DNA from: Phytopseudomonas punonensis
Lineage (GTDB): Bacteria; Pseudomonadota; Gammaproteobacteria; Pseudomonadales; Pseudomonadaceae
Assembly (NCBI RefSeq): GCF_900142655.1
Contig: NZ_FRBQ01000001.1
Coordinates: forward strand, 126,115 to 190,114
Length of the DNA: 64,000 bases
Reading direction: 5' to 3'
This document shows positions 38,634 through 49,294 of the stretch, piece by piece. Below the pieces are notes generated by a model. That model worked only from the letters and a program-made list of their open reading frames with translations, was not told the origin of the DNA and did not search any database. The position numbers and the translations under genes are program-made. How positions within the stretch are numbered: the first letter of the stretch is position 1; the number at the start of each line of letters is the position of its first letter.

Positions 38634-41600
38634 CTAGCGGTATTGCAAGAAGACGTTTTCTCGCCCGAACTGGTCACGCAAAGCTTGAATCAAGCTGTCA
38701 GCCGGGTCGATTCGCCACTCCTCACCAAATTGCAGCAAGGCTTTCGCATCGGCGCCAGTGTAGTCCAGAGTTATCGGACAGGCGCCGCGGTGCCGCTGAC
38801 ACAGCTCACCCAACCAGCGCAGGCGATCACCCTTGAGCGCTGCAGCCTGCACCTTTACCCGCAGGCTCTCGGCCAGCCCAGTGCGCGCCTCTTCCAGGCT
38901 CATCACCCGCTTGGCACGCAGGCGCATGCCGCCGGAGAAATCGTCGTTACTGACCTCGCCTTCCACCACCACCAGAGCATCGCTCTGCAGCAATGCCTGG
39001 TTACTGGAAAAGGCCTCGGCGAACAACGAGGCTTCAATACGCCCGGAGCGGTCGTCCAGGGTGATGAAACCCATCTTGTCGCCCTTCTTGTTCTTCATCA
39101 CCCTCAGGTTGACGATCAAACCTGCAACCGTCTGCGTATCGCGAGCTGGCTTGAGGTCGACGATGCGCTGACGGGCGAACCGCCGCACTTCGCTCTCGTA
39201 TTCGTCGATCGGGTGACCGGTCAGATACAGGCCCAGCGTGTCCTTCTCACCTTTGAGGCGCTCCTTGAGCGAAAGCTCGCGGGCCTTGCGGTGATTGGCG
39301 TAAACATCCGCTTCCGGACTGGCGAACACCCCACCAAACAAGTCCATATGACCACTGTCGTGACTACGCGCAGTCTGCTCGGCAGCCTGCACGGCCTCCT
39401 CCATCGCAGCCAGCAGCACGGCGCGGTTACGATCGATATTGGCCTGATAGGCCTTGAGTTCGTCATGGAAATGCGGCCCCAGACGATCCAGCGCACCACT
39501 GCGAATCAATGCTTCCATGGTGCGTTTGTTGATGCGCTTGAGGTCGACACGGGAGCAGAAATCGAACAAATCCTTGAACGGGCCGTCCTGACGCGCCTCG
39601 ACGATGGCTTCGACCGGACCTTCACCGACGCCCTTGACCGCCCCCAGGCCGTAAAGAATTCGCGGAACATCGGCTTCGTAGCTGACGGTAAACTTGAATT
39701 CGGAAGCATTGACGTCTGGCGGGTCGACGCGCAGCTTCATGCTGCGGCATTCCTCAATGAGGATCACCACTTTGTCGGTGTTGTGCATATCCGCCGAGAG
39801 CACCGCCGCCATGAATGGCGCCGGGTAATGCGCTTTCAGCCAGGCGGTCTGGTAGGAGACCAGGCCGTAGGCGGCGGAGTGAGATTTGTTGAAGCCGTAA
39901 CCAGCGAATTTTTCCACCAGGTCGAAGATGTTGCCAGCCAGCTCGGCATCGATGCCGTTGTTGGCACAGCCCTCGATAAAACCGCCGCGTTGCTTGGCCA
40001 TTTCCTCGGGCTTCTTCTTACCCATGGCACGACGCAGCATGTCCGCCTGGCCGAGGGTATAACCGCCCATGACCTGGGCGATCTGCATGACCTGTTCCTG
40101 ATACAGGATGATCCCGTAAGTCGGCTTGAGCACCGGCTCCAGACCCGCGTATTGATAGTCCGGGTGCGGGTAGGATAGCTCGGCCCGGCCGTGCTTACGG
40201 TTGATGAAGTCGTCCACCATGCCGGACTGCAGCGGGCCTGGGCGAAACAAGGCCACCAGGGCGATCATGTCTTCCAGGCAGTCGGGCTTGAGCTTCTTGA
40301 TCAGCTCCTTCATGCCGCGCGATTCAAGCTGGAAGACCGCAGTGGTCTCGGCTTTCTGCAGCATCTGGTAGGTCGGCTTGTCATCGAGCGGGATGAAGTC
40401 GATGTTGACCAGGTTCTCTTCTGGCTCGCCGGCAGCACGCTGGTCGCGGTGGATGGTTTCCAACGCCCACTTGATGATGGTCAGCGTACGCAGGCCGAGG
40501 AAGTCGAACTTCACCAGACCGGCCGATTCGACGTCGTCCTTGTCGAACTGGGTAACCAGGCCAGCGCCCTCTTCGTCACAGGCGATCGGTGCAAAATCGG
40601 TCAGTTTGGTCGGCGCGATAACCACGCCACCCGCGTGCTTGCCGGTACCGCGCACGATGCCTTCGAGCTTGAGCGACATGTCCCAGATTTCGGCAGCCTC
40701 TTCGTCGACCTTGAGGAAGTCGCGCAGCGGCTCCTCCATCTCGAAGGCCTTCTCCAGAGTCATGCCGACTTCGAACGGGATCATCTTCGACAGGCGATCT
40801 GCCAGGCCGTAGGACTTGCCCTGCACCCGCGCCACGTCACGCACTACCGCCTTGGCCGCCATCGAACCGAAGGTGATGATCTGGCTTACCGCGTTACGGC
40901 CGTACTTCTCGGCCACGTAATCGATAACGCGGTCGCGACCATCCATACAGAAGTCGACGTCGAAGTCGGGCATAGACACCCGCTCGGGATTGAGGAAGCG
41001 CTCGAACAGCAGATCGTAGGCCAACGGGTCGAGGTCGGTGATCTTCTGCACGTAGGCCACCAGCGAACCGGCACCTGAACCACGGCCCGGGCCGACCGGC
41101 ACGCCGTTGCTCTTGGCCCACTGGATGAAGTCCATAACGATCAGGAAGTAACCGGGGAAGCCCATCTGGATGATGATATCCAGCTCGAAATTCAGCCGGT
41201 CGATGTAGACCTGCTTCTTCGCGTCGTAATCCGGGGTGTCCTTGGGCAGCAGAACTTCGAGGCGCTCTTCCAAGCCGTCGAACGAGACCTTGCGGAAGTA
41301 TTCGTCGATAGTCATGCCTTCCGGCACAGGGAAGTCCGGCAGGAAGTATTTGCCGAGCAACACTTCGATGTTGCAGCGCTTGGCGATCTCGATGGTGTTT
41401 TCCAGCGCGTCGGGTAAGTCGCTGAACAGCTCAGCCATTTCCTGCGGCGACTTCAGGTACTGCTGATCAGAATAAATACGCGGCCGGCGCGGGTCGTCGA
41501 GAATGCGACCCTCGCCGATACAAACACGAGTCTCATGGGCTTCGAAGTCGCTCTGCTTGAGGAAGCGTACATCGTTGGTGGCGACCAGTGGAGCACCGGT

Positions 41601-42170
41601 CTTGTCGGCCAGGGCGACGGCAGCATGCAGATGCTCCTCGTCATTGACGCGGCTGGTGCGCTGCACTTCCAGATAGAAACGCTCCGGGAACACCGCCTGC
41701 CATTCCTGCAACAGGGCTTCGGCCTTGGCCGGCTCGCCATCGAGCAGCGCATGACCGATCTCACCTTCCTTGGCGCCAGACAGGGCGATCAGGCCTTCGC
41801 TGGCAGCTTTCACCCAATCGCGCTGAATGATTACCAGATCGTTGCTCTGCCCTTCACTCCAGCCGCGAGAAACCAGTTCTGTGAGGTTGCGATAGCCTTT
41901 GGGGTTCATGGCCAGCAAGGTCATGCGGGTCAGCGGGCCGTCTTCGTAGGCGCTGGCCAACCAGATATCGGCGCCGCAGATCGGCTTGATACCGGCGCTC
42001 ATGGCGGCTTTGTAGAACTTCACCAGCGAGCACATGTTGCTCATGTCGGTGACCGCTACGGCCGGCATGCCGGCGCCGGCAACCGCCTTGACCAGCGGAT
42101 TGACGCGGACCAGGCCGTCGACCAGGGAATATTCGGTGTGCAGGCGAAGATGAACGAAAGAAACAGCCAT
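38634..42170 (-). CDS. dnaE: DNA polymerase III subunit alpha
   Basis: The 1178-residue replicative polymerase has an N-terminal PHP domain (HLRLHTEYSLVDG start), the palm aspartates in MPDFDVDFCMDGRDRVIDY, a tandem helix-hairpin-helix and an OB-fold near the C-terminus. The length matches Pseudomonas DnaE. The start at 42170 gives MAVSFVHLR; an upstream in-frame start adds 25 unlike residues. It is downstream of rnhB by 75 bases. The end overlaps a CCGCT/AGCGG hairpin. Confidence 0.97.
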   Translation of the reverse strand: MAVSFVHLRLHTEYSLVDGLVRVNPLVKAVAGAGMPAVAVTDMSNMCSLVKFYKAAMSAGIKPICGADIWLASAYEDGPLTRMTLLAMNPKGYRNLTELVSRGWSEGQSNDLVIIQRDWVKAASEGLIALSGAKEGEIGHALLDGEPAKAEALLQEWQAVFPERFYLEVQRTSRVNDEEHLHAAVALADKTGAPLVATNDVRFLKQSDFEAHETRVCIGEGRILDDPRRPRIYSDQQYLKSPQEMAELFSDLPDALENTIEIAKRCNIEVLLGKYFLPDFPVPEGMTIDEYFRKVSFDGLEERLEVLLPKDTPDYDAKKQVYIDRLNFELDIIIQMGFPGYFLIVMDFIQWAKSNGVPVGPGRGSGAGSLVAYVQKITDLDPLAYDLLFERFLNPERVSMPDFDVDFCMDGRDRVIDYVAEKYGRNAVSQIITFGSMAAKAVVRDVARVQGKSYGLADRLSKMIPFEVGMTLEKAFEMEEPLRDFLKVDEEAAEIWDMSLKLEGIVRGTGKHAGGVVIAPTKLTDFAPIACDEEGAGLVTQFDKDDVESAGLVKFDFLGLRTLTIIKWALETIHRDQRAAGEPEENLVNIDFIPLDDKPTYQMLQKAETTAVFQLESRGMKELIKKLKPDCLEDMIALVALFRPGPLQSGMVDDFINRKHGRAELSYPHPDYQYAGLEPVLKPTYGIILYQEQVMQIAQVMGGYTLGQADMLRRAMGKKKPEEMAKQRGGFIEGCANNGIDAELAGNIFDLVEKFAGYGFNKSHSAAYGLVSYQTAWLKAHYPAPFMAAVLSADMHNTDKVVILIEECRSMKLRVDPPDVNASEFKFTVSYEADVPRILYGLGAVKGVGEGPVEAIVEARQDGPFKDLFDFCSRVDLKRINKRTMEALIRSGALDRLGPHFHDELKAYQANIDRNRAVLLAAMEEAVQAAEQTARSHDSGHMDLFGGVFASPEADVYANHRKARELSLKERLKGEKDTLGLYLTGHPIDEYESEVRRFARQRIVDLKPARDTQTVAGLIVNLRVMKNKKGDKMGFITLDDRSGRIEASLFAEAFSSNQALLQSDALVVVEGEVSNDDFSGGMRLRAKRVMSLEEARTGLAESLRVKVQAAALKGDRLRWLGELCQRHRGACPITLDYTGADAKALLQFGEEWRIDPADSLIQALRDQFGRENVFLQYR

Positions 42171-42245
42171 GAAGAAGCCCTGCAGGAAAAGCGACAAAAC
42201 GCGGATTGTACCGTAACTGGAAAGTCCGACAGCGAGTGGTTGCAC

Positions 42246-42854
42246 TCAACCGAAGGTGGCGGCTTCCAGCAAACGGCGCACCGGCGCAAAGGAGCGGCGG
42301 TGAATGGGAGTCGGGCCCAGGCGAGTCAGAGCCTCGAGGTGCACAGGCGTCGGGTAGCCTTTGTGCAAGGCGATACCGTAGCCGGGATACAATGCGTCGA
42401 GCTCACGCATCTCGCGATCGCGACTGACCTTGGCCAGAATCGACGCTGCTGCGATAGCCGGCACCTGCGCGTCACCACCGATCACCGGGGCGCTGGGCAT
42501 CGACAGTTTCGGGCAGCGGTTGCCGTCGATCAACGCCAATTTCGGCTTCACGCTCAGGCCTTCGACGGCACGCTGCATGGCCAGCATGGTGGCATGCAGA
42601 ATATTCAGGCGGTCGATCTCCTCCACGTCAGCACGGGCGATGCACCAGGCCAGTGCCTTTTCACGAATCTCGTCGAAGAGTTTTTCGCGCCGCGCCTCGC
42701 TAAGCTTTTTGGAATCGTTGAGACCAAGAATGGGTCGAGCCGGATCGAGAATCACCGCAGCGGTCACCACGGCGCCACACAGCGGGCCGCGGCCAACCTC
42801 ATCGACGCCGGCAACCAACTCTTCGACGGTGGAAAAATCCAGCCCCAACTGCAT
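42246..42854 (-). CDS. rnhB: Ribonuclease HII
   Basis: The 202-residue nuclease cuts RNA in RNA-DNA hybrids and at single ribonucleotides in DNA. The first acidic pair is D18-E19 in [21 protein letters not shown] and the KVSRDREM block complete the type 2 active site. Its ATG overlaps the lpxB stop by one base (TGATG). Confidence 0.95.
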   Translation of the reverse strand: MQLGLDFSTVEELVAGVDEVGRGPLCGAVVTAAVILDPARPILGLNDSKKLSEARREKLFDEIREKALAWCIARADVEEIDRLNILHATMLAMQRAVEGLSVKPKLALIDGNRCPKLSMPSAPVIGGDAQVPAIAAASILAKVSRDREMRELDALYPGYGIALHKGYPTPVHLEALTRLGPTPIHRRSFAPVRRLLEAATFG

Positions 42855-43987
42855 CAGCGACGGCCCAACAGTTCGAGCACTGCAGTAGCTGCGCGCTCAG
42901 AGGCATCACGGCGCAAGGTGCGATGAATGGCATCGAAGCCTTCAGTCTGCACCTCGCCATCGACCAGCAGTGGCGATACCGTCTGGGCCAGCGCTTCAGG
43001 CGTCGCGGCATCCTGAATCAACTCGGGCACCAGCAGGCGCTGAGCAAGCAGATTGGGCAGTGAAATGTACGGGCTTTTCACCAGACGCTTGAGAATGCGG
43101 AAGGTCATTGGCGCCACGCGGTAAGCAACCACCATCGGTCGCTTGTACAGCAGCGCTTCGAGGGTGGCAGTGCCGGACGCGATCAACACCGCGTCGCAGG
43201 CGGCCAGAGCGTCGTGGGAGCGGCCATCGAGCAACTGCAACGGCAGGTCACGACCACTGAGCATCTGCTCCAGCTGCTGACGTCGCTCCGGGCTCGCGCA
43301 AGGCAATACGAAACGCACGCCAGGCCGCAGCGCACGCAGGCGCTCGGCAGCATCGAGGAACAGGCTACCGAGGCGCGACACCTCACCACCGCGGCTGCCT
43401 GGCAACAACGCCACCACCGGTGCATCAACTGGCAGGCCAAGCAGCTCACGCGCCGCAGCGCGGTCAGCCTGCAAGGGAATGGCATCAGCCAGCGGATGCC
43501 CCACGAAGCACACCGGCACTTGATGTTCTTCGTAGAACTGCGCCTCGAAAGGAAAGAGGGTGAGCATCAGGTCGCACGCTTCGCGGATCTTTAACACACG
43601 CTTTTGCCGCCAGGCCCAAACGGACGGGCTGACGTAATGCACGGTGCGAATACCCGCCTGGCGCAGCTTGAGTTCGACGCCCAATGTGAAATCCGGGGCG
43701 TCGATACCGATGAATACATCAGGCTTACGCTCGACCAAGCTGGCGATCAGGCGGCGGCGGCGCGACAGCAGTTCAGGCAAACGACCCAGTACTTCAACCA
43801 GGCCCATGACCGCAAGGCGCTCCATGGGAAAGTCACTGACCAGCCCTTCGGCCTGCATACGCGGCCCGCCTACACCGATGAACTCGACATGTGGGTGCTG
43901 GGCTTTGAGCGCCTGCATCAGGCCTGAGCCGAGAATATCGCCGGATGCCTCGCCAGCAACCAGCGCGACACGCAATACTTCAGCCAT
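42854..43987 (-). CDS. lpxB: Lipid-A-disaccharide synthase
   Basis: The 377-residue glycosyltransferase condenses UDP-diacylglucosamine with lipid X at the inner membrane. The [14 protein letters not shown] start, [22 protein letters not shown] and [10 protein letters not shown] motifs are characteristic of LpxB. It follows lpxA by three bases and is coupled to rnhB. Confidence 0.97.
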   Translation of the reverse strand: MAEVLRVALVAGEASGDILGSGLMQALKAQHPHVEFIGVGGPRMQAEGLVSDFPMERLAVMGLVEVLGRLPELLSRRRRLIASLVERKPDVFIGIDAPDFTLGVELKLRQAGIRTVHYVSPSVWAWRQKRVLKIREACDLMLTLFPFEAQFYEEHQVPVCFVGHPLADAIPLQADRAAARELLGLPVDAPVVALLPGSRGGEVSRLGSLFLDAAERLRALRPGVRFVLPCASPERRQQLEQMLSGRDLPLQLLDGRSHDALAACDAVLIASGTATLEALLYKRPMVVAYRVAPMTFRILKRLVKSPYISLPNLLAQRLLVPELIQDAATPEALAQTVSPLLVDGEVQTEGFDAIHRTLRRDASERAATAVLELLGRR

Positions 43988-43990
43988 GGG

Positions 43991-44767
43991 TCAGCGCGTA
44001 ATGCCGCGGCTGGACGTCAGAATCGAATCACGGAAAACCGCTACTTCGGAGAACTGAGCGGCCACATCTTCCAGCTCCACCAGTGCTTCTTCGATGGTGA
44101 AACCCTGACGGTAGACGATCTTGTAGGCGCGGCGCAGCGCCTGCATCGCCTCGGAACTGAAACCACGACGGCGCAGGCCTTCGAAGTTCATGCTACGCGC
44201 TTCGGCAGGATTGCCGGAAACGGTGACGTATGCCGGTACGTCCTTGCCGATCGCTGCGCCCATACCGGCGAAGGCATGTGCACCGATATGGCAGAACTGA
44301 TGCACCAGGGTGTAGCCGGACAGAATCGCCCAGTCGCCGATGTGCACGTGCCCAGCCAGGGCCACGTTATTGACCAGGATGCAGTGATTGCCAACCACGC
44401 TGTCATGCCCGATGTGGGCATAGGCCATGATCAGGTTGTGGTCACCAATAGTGGTTTCGTCACGATCCTGAATGGTGCCACGGTGCATCGTCACGCCTTC
44501 GCGGATGATGTTGTGGTCACCGATGACCAAGCGCGTGGGCTCGCCCTTGTACTTGCGATCCGGGGTGTCTTCGCCCAGCGAGGCGAATTGATAGATCTTG
44601 TTGTGCTTCCCGATTCGGGTAGGCCCCTTGATGATCACATTGGGACCCAGCACACAGCCCTCGCCAATTTCTACGTCGGGCCCAATGATCGACCAAGGGC
44701 CGACGACGACGTCGTCTGCCAACTTGGCGCTGGGATCGATGATGGCGCGAGGGTCAATCAAACTCAT
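43991..44767 (-). CDS. lpxA: UDP-N-acetylglucosamine acyltransferase
   Basis: The 258-residue left-handed beta-helix protein performs the first step of lipid A synthesis. Hexapeptide repeats run from [15 protein letters not shown] onward, and the catalytic histidine block is [13 protein letters not shown]. The start at 44767 ([10 protein letters not shown]) overlaps the fabZ stop by four bases. Confidence 0.97.
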   Translation of the reverse strand: MSLIDPRAIIDPSAKLADDVVVGPWSIIGPDVEIGEGCVLGPNVIIKGPTRIGKHNKIYQFASLGEDTPDRKYKGEPTRLVIGDHNIIREGVTMHRGTIQDRDETTIGDHNLIMAYAHIGHDSVVGNHCILVNNVALAGHVHIGDWAILSGYTLVHQFCHIGAHAFAGMGAAIGKDVPAYVTVSGNPAEARSMNFEGLRRRGFSSEAMQALRRAYKIVYRQGFTIEEALVELEDVAAQFSEVAVFRDSILTSSRGITR

Positions 44768-45204
44768 AACTTGCGTTCCGCACAGATGATTTCGGCCGAG
44801 CACACTTCTTTACCATCGACCGTGGCCTTGCATTCGAACTTCCAGATGCTGCGCTTGCTGCTGAGAAACTTAGCCTCGAGGATCAGCTGGTCACCCGGCA
44901 CGACCGGTTGACGGAAGCGTAGCTTATCGGAGCCGACGAAGTAGTAAAGCGTACCATCGGCAGGCTTTACGCCCATCATTTTGAAGCCCAGGATGCCGGC
45001 CGCCTGAGCCATGGCCTCGATGATGAGCACACCTGGCATGATCGGGTGCTCAGGAAAATGGCCGTTGAAGAATGGCTCATTGACGCTGACATTCTTATAA
45101 GCACGAACGCTCTTGCCTTCCAGGTCCAGATCCGTAACCCGGTCCACCAACAGGAATGGGTAACGGTGCGGCAAGTACTCGCGAATTTCGTTGATTTCCA
45201 TCAT
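44764..45204 (-). CDS. fabZ: 3-hydroxyacyl-ACP dehydratase FabZ
   Basis: The 146-residue hotdog-fold enzyme dehydrates 3-hydroxyacyl-ACP in fatty acid elongation. The active-site H49 ([12 protein letters not shown]) and E63 (LIIEAMAQ) are present. Two successive ATG codons open the gene. It lies between lpxD and lpxA, where fatty acid and lipid A synthesis compete for the same substrate. Confidence 0.97.
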   Translation of the reverse strand: MMEINEIREYLPHRYPFLLVDRVTDLDLEGKSVRAYKNVSVNEPFFNGHFPEHPIMPGVLIIEAMAQAAGILGFKMMGVKPADGTLYYFVGSDKLRFRQPVVPGDQLILEAKFLSSKRSIWKFECKATVDGKEVCSAEIICAERKL

Positions 45205-45248
45205 TTCCAGAGAAGCCTGTAATAAAAAGAAGAGAGCCGGCCATTGGC

Positions 45249-46310
45249 TCAGGCATCAGATGAGGCATTCCCGCTCGAGGTCACGGCAGCGAGCTGTTTT
45301 TCCAACTGCTTCACACGCCGCGCCATGTCGTCCAGCTGGCGGATGCGCGCCACGCTTTTCTTCCACTCGGCTGCAGGTTGCATGGCGGTGCCCGAGGAGT
45401 AAGCACCGGGCTCGGTAATCGAGCGAGTGACCATGGTCATACCGGTCACGAATACGCCATCGCATACGTCGATATGGCCAACCATGCCAACACCGCCGGC
45501 GATCATACAGTTCTTGCCGATCGAAGTGCTGCCGGAAATACCGACACAGGCAGCCATCGCCGTGTTGTCACCGACCTGCACGTTGTGCGCGATCATGATC
45601 TGGTTATCTAGCTTCACACCATTGCCGATACGCGTATCGGACAGCGCACCGCGATCGAGCGTGGTGTTGGCACCGATCTCAACATCGTCACCAATGCTCA
45701 CCCCACCGATCTGCGCGATCTTCTGCCAGACGCCCTTCTCATTGGCGAAGCCGAAGCCCTCACCGCCGATCACCGCACCCGACTGGATCACCACACGCTT
45801 GCCGATGCGCACATCGTGATACAGCGTGACACGCGGCGCTAACCAGCCGCCCTCACCGATCTCGGAGCGAGCACCGACTACGCAGTGCGCACCCAACGAC
45901 ACTCCAGCGCCGATCTTCGCCCCGCTCTCGATCACCACGAAAGGTCCGATAGCTGCAGTCGCATCTACCTGAGCATCTTCAGCCACTTGCGCGGTGGGGT
46001 GAATCCCCGCTGCAGCCTTGGGCTTGCGATCAAACAGATGGGAAAGCGAGGCATAGGCGAGATACGGATTAGCGACGATCAAGGCATTGCCCGTGAAGCC
46101 TTCCGCGTCGGCTGCGGTCAGCAATACCGCAGCAGCCTGACAGCTGTTGAGGTGCTTGCGGTACTGGGCGTTGGACAGGAACGTCAGCTGAGACGGGCCG
46201 GCATCCTGTAAGGTTGCCAGCCCGTCGATTTTCAGATCAGCCGCGCCACGCAAGGTAGCGCCGAGCTGCTCGGCCAATTGGCCGAGCGTGAATACCGGTG
46301 TCGACATCAT
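45249..46310 (-). CDS. lpxD: UDP-3-O-(3-hydroxyacyl)glucosamine N-acyltransferase
   Basis: The 353-residue trimeric acyltransferase adds the N-linked chain in lipid A synthesis. An N-terminal uridine-binding domain (about 1-100) precedes the left-handed beta-helix and a C-terminal helix ([11 protein letters not shown]). Start codons ATG-ATG at 46310 and 46307 are both possible; the first shares one base with the skp stop. No strong ribosome site is visible, which suggests coupling to skp. Confidence 0.95.
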   Translation of the reverse strand: MMSTPVFTLGQLAEQLGATLRGAADLKIDGLATLQDAGPSQLTFLSNAQYRKHLNSCQAAAVLLTAADAEGFTGNALIVANPYLAYASLSHLFDRKPKAAAGIHPTAQVAEDAQVDATAAIGPFVVIESGAKIGAGVSLGAHCVVGARSEIGEGGWLAPRVTLYHDVRIGKRVVIQSGAVIGGEGFGFANEKGVWQKIAQIGGVSIGDDVEIGANTTLDRGALSDTRIGNGVKLDNQIMIAHNVQVGDNTAMAACVGISGSTSIGKNCMIAGGVGMVGHIDVCDGVFVTGMTMVTRSITEPGAYSSGTAMQPAAEWKKSVARIRQLDDMARRVKQLEKQLAAVTSSGNASSDA

Positions 46311-46813
46311 CAACGCATCTGGTTCATGCGCTCGATGACTTGGCGGGTGATGTCGAACTGAGGTTTGACATCGATTACCGCACCGCGCTCCAGCACCAGG
46401 TCGAAGTTGCCATTCTTGATGACTTCTTCAACGGCTTTGTCCAGGTTCGGCTTGAGCTTCTTGAGCATGTCACGGTCAGCAACAGCTTTGGCTTCGTTCA
46501 GCTCCTTGGACTGGAACTGGAAGTCACGGGCCTTTTGCTTGAAGTCCAGCTCGAGACGCTCACGCTCAGCGGTCTGCATCTTCTCGCCGTCTTTGACGAT
46601 GCGATCCTGGATACGTTTGGCGTCGCTTTCCAAGGTTTTCAGCTTGTTCAGTTGCGGACCGAATTTCTTCTCGGCGTCGACAGCGTAACGCTTGGCAGCG
46701 TCCGACTCGAGCAGAGCCATCTGATAGTTGAGCACCGCGATCTTCATTTCAGCGAAGGCCGGGGTAGCCAGCAGGGTGACGCTTAACAGAACCAGTTGAG
46801 TCAACTTACGCAC
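46310..46813 (-). CDS. skp: Periplasmic chaperone Skp/OmpH
   Basis: The 167-residue protein has a signal peptide ending TPAFA (about 1-21) and a long alpha-helical, Lys/Glu-rich body (about 45-120) that forms the tentacles of the Skp trimer. It carries unfolded outer-membrane proteins to the BAM complex. It lies 47 bases after bamA, the conserved bamA-skp-lpxD-fabZ-lpxA order. Confidence 0.93.
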   Translation of the reverse strand: MRKLTQLVLLSVTLLATPAFAEMKIAVLNYQMALLESDAAKRYAVDAEKKFGPQLNKLKTLESDAKRIQDRIVKDGEKMQTAERERLELDFKQKARDFQFQSKELNEAKAVADRDMLKKLKPNLDKAVEEVIKNGNFDLVLERGAVIDVKPQFDITRQVIERMNQMR

Positions 46814-46860
46814 GGTGCAACTCCTGCAGAAAACTGTCTTGGTGATTCGTGATCAGACGC

Positions 46861-49221
46861 TTAGAACGTCTGACCGAGGGAGAATTGGAATACCTGGGTG
46901 TCGGCATCATCCGGTTTCTTGATCGGCATACCCAGGCTGAAGCTCAGCGGACCGAGCGCAGTGATCCAAGTGACGCCGACACCTACCGAGCTGGCCAGGT
47001 TGCCGAAACTGATGTCGCAGCTGTCGCCACGGCGCTTCTGAGCGGAGCTGCAGTCAGTGTCGAAGACGTTACCCACGTCCCAGAACAACGCGGTACGCAG
47101 CGAACGCTGGTCTTTTACGAACGGCATCGGGAACAGCAACTCGGCACCACCTTGGATCAGCACGTTACCACCGAACGGCAACGGATCTTGATCGGGATCA
47201 GCCAACGTTCCAGGATTGGCACCTGTACTTGGCGTACTACGCGGGCCCAGGCTGCTGTCCTTGAAGCCACGTACAGAGTTGAAGCCACCGGCATAGTAGT
47301 TCTCATAGAACGGCAGCTTGCTGGTGGAGCCAAAGGCGCCGCCATAACCCAACTGCGTATGGAAACGCATGGTGTAAGTATCGGTCAGCGGCTTGAATAC
47401 CTGGGCGCGGTAGTCGAGCTTGTAGAACGACAGGTCGCTACCTGGCACGGTGGTTTCGAACACCAGGCTTTGCGAGTGGCCACGGTTAGCCAGCACACCG
47501 CGGTTGAGGGTCGATTCAGACCAACCGGCGGATGCCTTGAGGTTCAGGTACTTCTCGCCTTCCTGACGGGTGAAATCGAAGATCTCGTCGACGGTGTAGC
47601 GGCCGGTATTGATCTCATCCTGCTGTACGGTCAGGCCATAGGTCAGACGCGAGGTCTCGCTGATCGGGTAACCGATGTTGACTCCGGCGCCGAGGCTGTC
47701 GACCGAGTAGCTCGACACATCGACATCAAGCTTGTCGTAGTCGGTGGTGCGGTAGAAGGCGTTGTAACCCAGACTCACACCATCTTCGGTCCAGTAAGGA
47801 TCGGTGAAGCTGAAGTTGTAGCGGCTCTGGTATTCGCTGCGGGTCAGGCCGATGCTGACGCGGTTACCGCTACCCAAGAAGTTGTTCTGGGTGATCGAGC
47901 CACCAAGGATCAAACCGGCGTTCTGAGCGAAACCAACGCTCGCGGTGATCGAACCAGAAGCCTGCTCTTCGACGCTGTAATTGACGTCGACCTGATCATC
48001 GGTGCCTGGCACCTGCGGGGTCTCGACGTTGACTTCCTTGAAGAAGCCCAGACGCTCAAGGCGAGTCTTGGACTGATCGATCAGGTAAGTCGACGCCCAG
48101 CCGCCTTCCATCTGGCGCATTTCGCGACGCAGCACTTCGTCTTCGGTTTTGGTATTGCCACGGAAGTTGATGCGGTTGACGTAGGCACGCTTGCCCGGAT
48201 CGACCACAAAGGTGATCGATACCGAGTTGTCTTCGTTATGCGGCTCGGGTACACCGTTGACGTTGGCGAAGGTGTAACCCTCGTTACCCAGGCGGCGGGT
48301 GATCAGCTCGCTGGTAGTGGTCATCACCTTGCGGGAGAACACCTGGCCTTCTTTGACCAGCAGCAGTGCGCGCACTTCTTCTTCCGGCACTTTGAGGTCG
48401 CCAGAGAGCTTCACATCGCGAACGGTGAATTTTTCACCCTCTTCGATGTTGACGGTGATATAGACGTGCTTCTTGTCCGGCGTGATGGACACCTGAGTGG
48501 AGGTGATGTCCATATTGATGTAGCCGCGATCCAGGTAATAGGAACGCAGACGCTCCAGGTCACCGGACAGTTTTTCGCGGGCGTACTTGTCATCGTTACG
48601 GAAGAACGACAGCCAGTTGGTGGTTTTCAGCTCGAACAGATCATTGAGGTCTTCATCGGAGAAAACCTTGTTGCCCACCACGTTGATGTGCTGGATAGCT
48701 GCAACGGTGCCCTCATTGATGTTGATCTTCAGCGCAACACGGTTGCGCGGCTGAGGAATGACCTCAGCCTCGATCTCGGCCGAATAACGGCCCTGAGCCA
48801 CGTACTGACGCTGCAGCTCGTTACGCACACCCTCAAGGGTGGCGCGCTGGAAGATCTCGCCTTCATCGAGGCCAGACTGTTTCAGGCCCTTCATCAGATC
48901 GTCGGTGCTGATGGCCTTGTTACCTTCGATTTCGATGCTGGAAATCGATGGGCGCTCGACAACGGTGATAACCAGCACATTACCGTCGCGGCCGAGCTGG
49001 ATGTCCTGAAAGAAACCGGTTTTGAACAGTTCGCGAGTCGCTTCGGTCAGTGTGCGGTCGTCGGCAGACTCGCCCACGTTCAGGGGCAGCGCGCCAAACA
49101 GGCTACCCGCAGAAACACGCTGCAGGCCGTTAACGCGGATATCGGAGATGGTGAAGGACTCGGCGTGAACTTCGGCGATCATCAATGCGGCAAGAACCGC
49201 AGGTAGCAGCAGACGTTTCAT
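46861..49221 (-). CDS. bamA: Outer-membrane assembly factor BamA
   Basis: The 786-residue protein has a signal peptide (about 1-20), five POTRA domains (about 22-420) and a C-terminal 16-strand barrel ending in QFSLGQTF, with the terminal phenylalanine of outer-membrane proteins. The conserved barrel loop VRGFKDSSLGPR is present. It is the insertase core of the BAM complex. AGAAAGGACTTC upstream gives a good ribosome site. It follows rseP by 73 bases. Confidence 0.98.
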   Translation of the reverse strand: MKRLLLPAVLAALMIAEVHAESFTISDIRVNGLQRVSAGSLFGALPLNVGESADDRTLTEATRELFKTGFFQDIQLGRDGNVLVITVVERPSISSIEIEGNKAISTDDLMKGLKQSGLDEGEIFQRATLEGVRNELQRQYVAQGRYSAEIEAEVIPQPRNRVALKININEGTVAAIQHINVVGNKVFSDEDLNDLFELKTTNWLSFFRNDDKYAREKLSGDLERLRSYYLDRGYINMDITSTQVSITPDKKHVYITVNIEEGEKFTVRDVKLSGDLKVPEEEVRALLLVKEGQVFSRKVMTTTSELITRRLGNEGYTFANVNGVPEPHNEDNSVSITFVVDPGKRAYVNRINFRGNTKTEDEVLRREMRQMEGGWASTYLIDQSKTRLERLGFFKEVNVETPQVPGTDDQVDVNYSVEEQASGSITASVGFAQNAGLILGGSITQNNFLGSGNRVSIGLTRSEYQSRYNFSFTDPYWTEDGVSLGYNAFYRTTDYDKLDVDVSSYSVDSLGAGVNIGYPISETSRLTYGLTVQQDEINTGRYTVDEIFDFTRQEGEKYLNLKASAGWSESTLNRGVLANRGHSQSLVFETTVPGSDLSFYKLDYRAQVFKPLTDTYTMRFHTQLGYGGAFGSTSKLPFYENYYAGGFNSVRGFKDSSLGPRSTPSTGANPGTLADPDQDPLPFGGNVLIQGGAELLFPMPFVKDQRSLRTALFWDVGNVFDTDCSSAQKRRGDSCDISFGNLASSVGVGVTWITALGPLSFSLGMPIKKPDDADTQVFQFSLGQTF

Positions 49222-49294
49222 GAAGTCCTTTCTTATTCCAACTAACGATAAGAAATCAGTCGTCTGTGACGACAGATATATAATTCAGCTGAGC

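Noticed and set aside
38643..40178. 511-codon open frame antisense to dnaE
   Set aside because: It lies wholly within dnaE with no ribosome site or recognisable domain.
46849..49206. 785-codon open frame antisense to bamA
   Set aside because: It mirrors bamA over its full length, shows no family motifs, and arises from the high-GC codon bias of the real gene.
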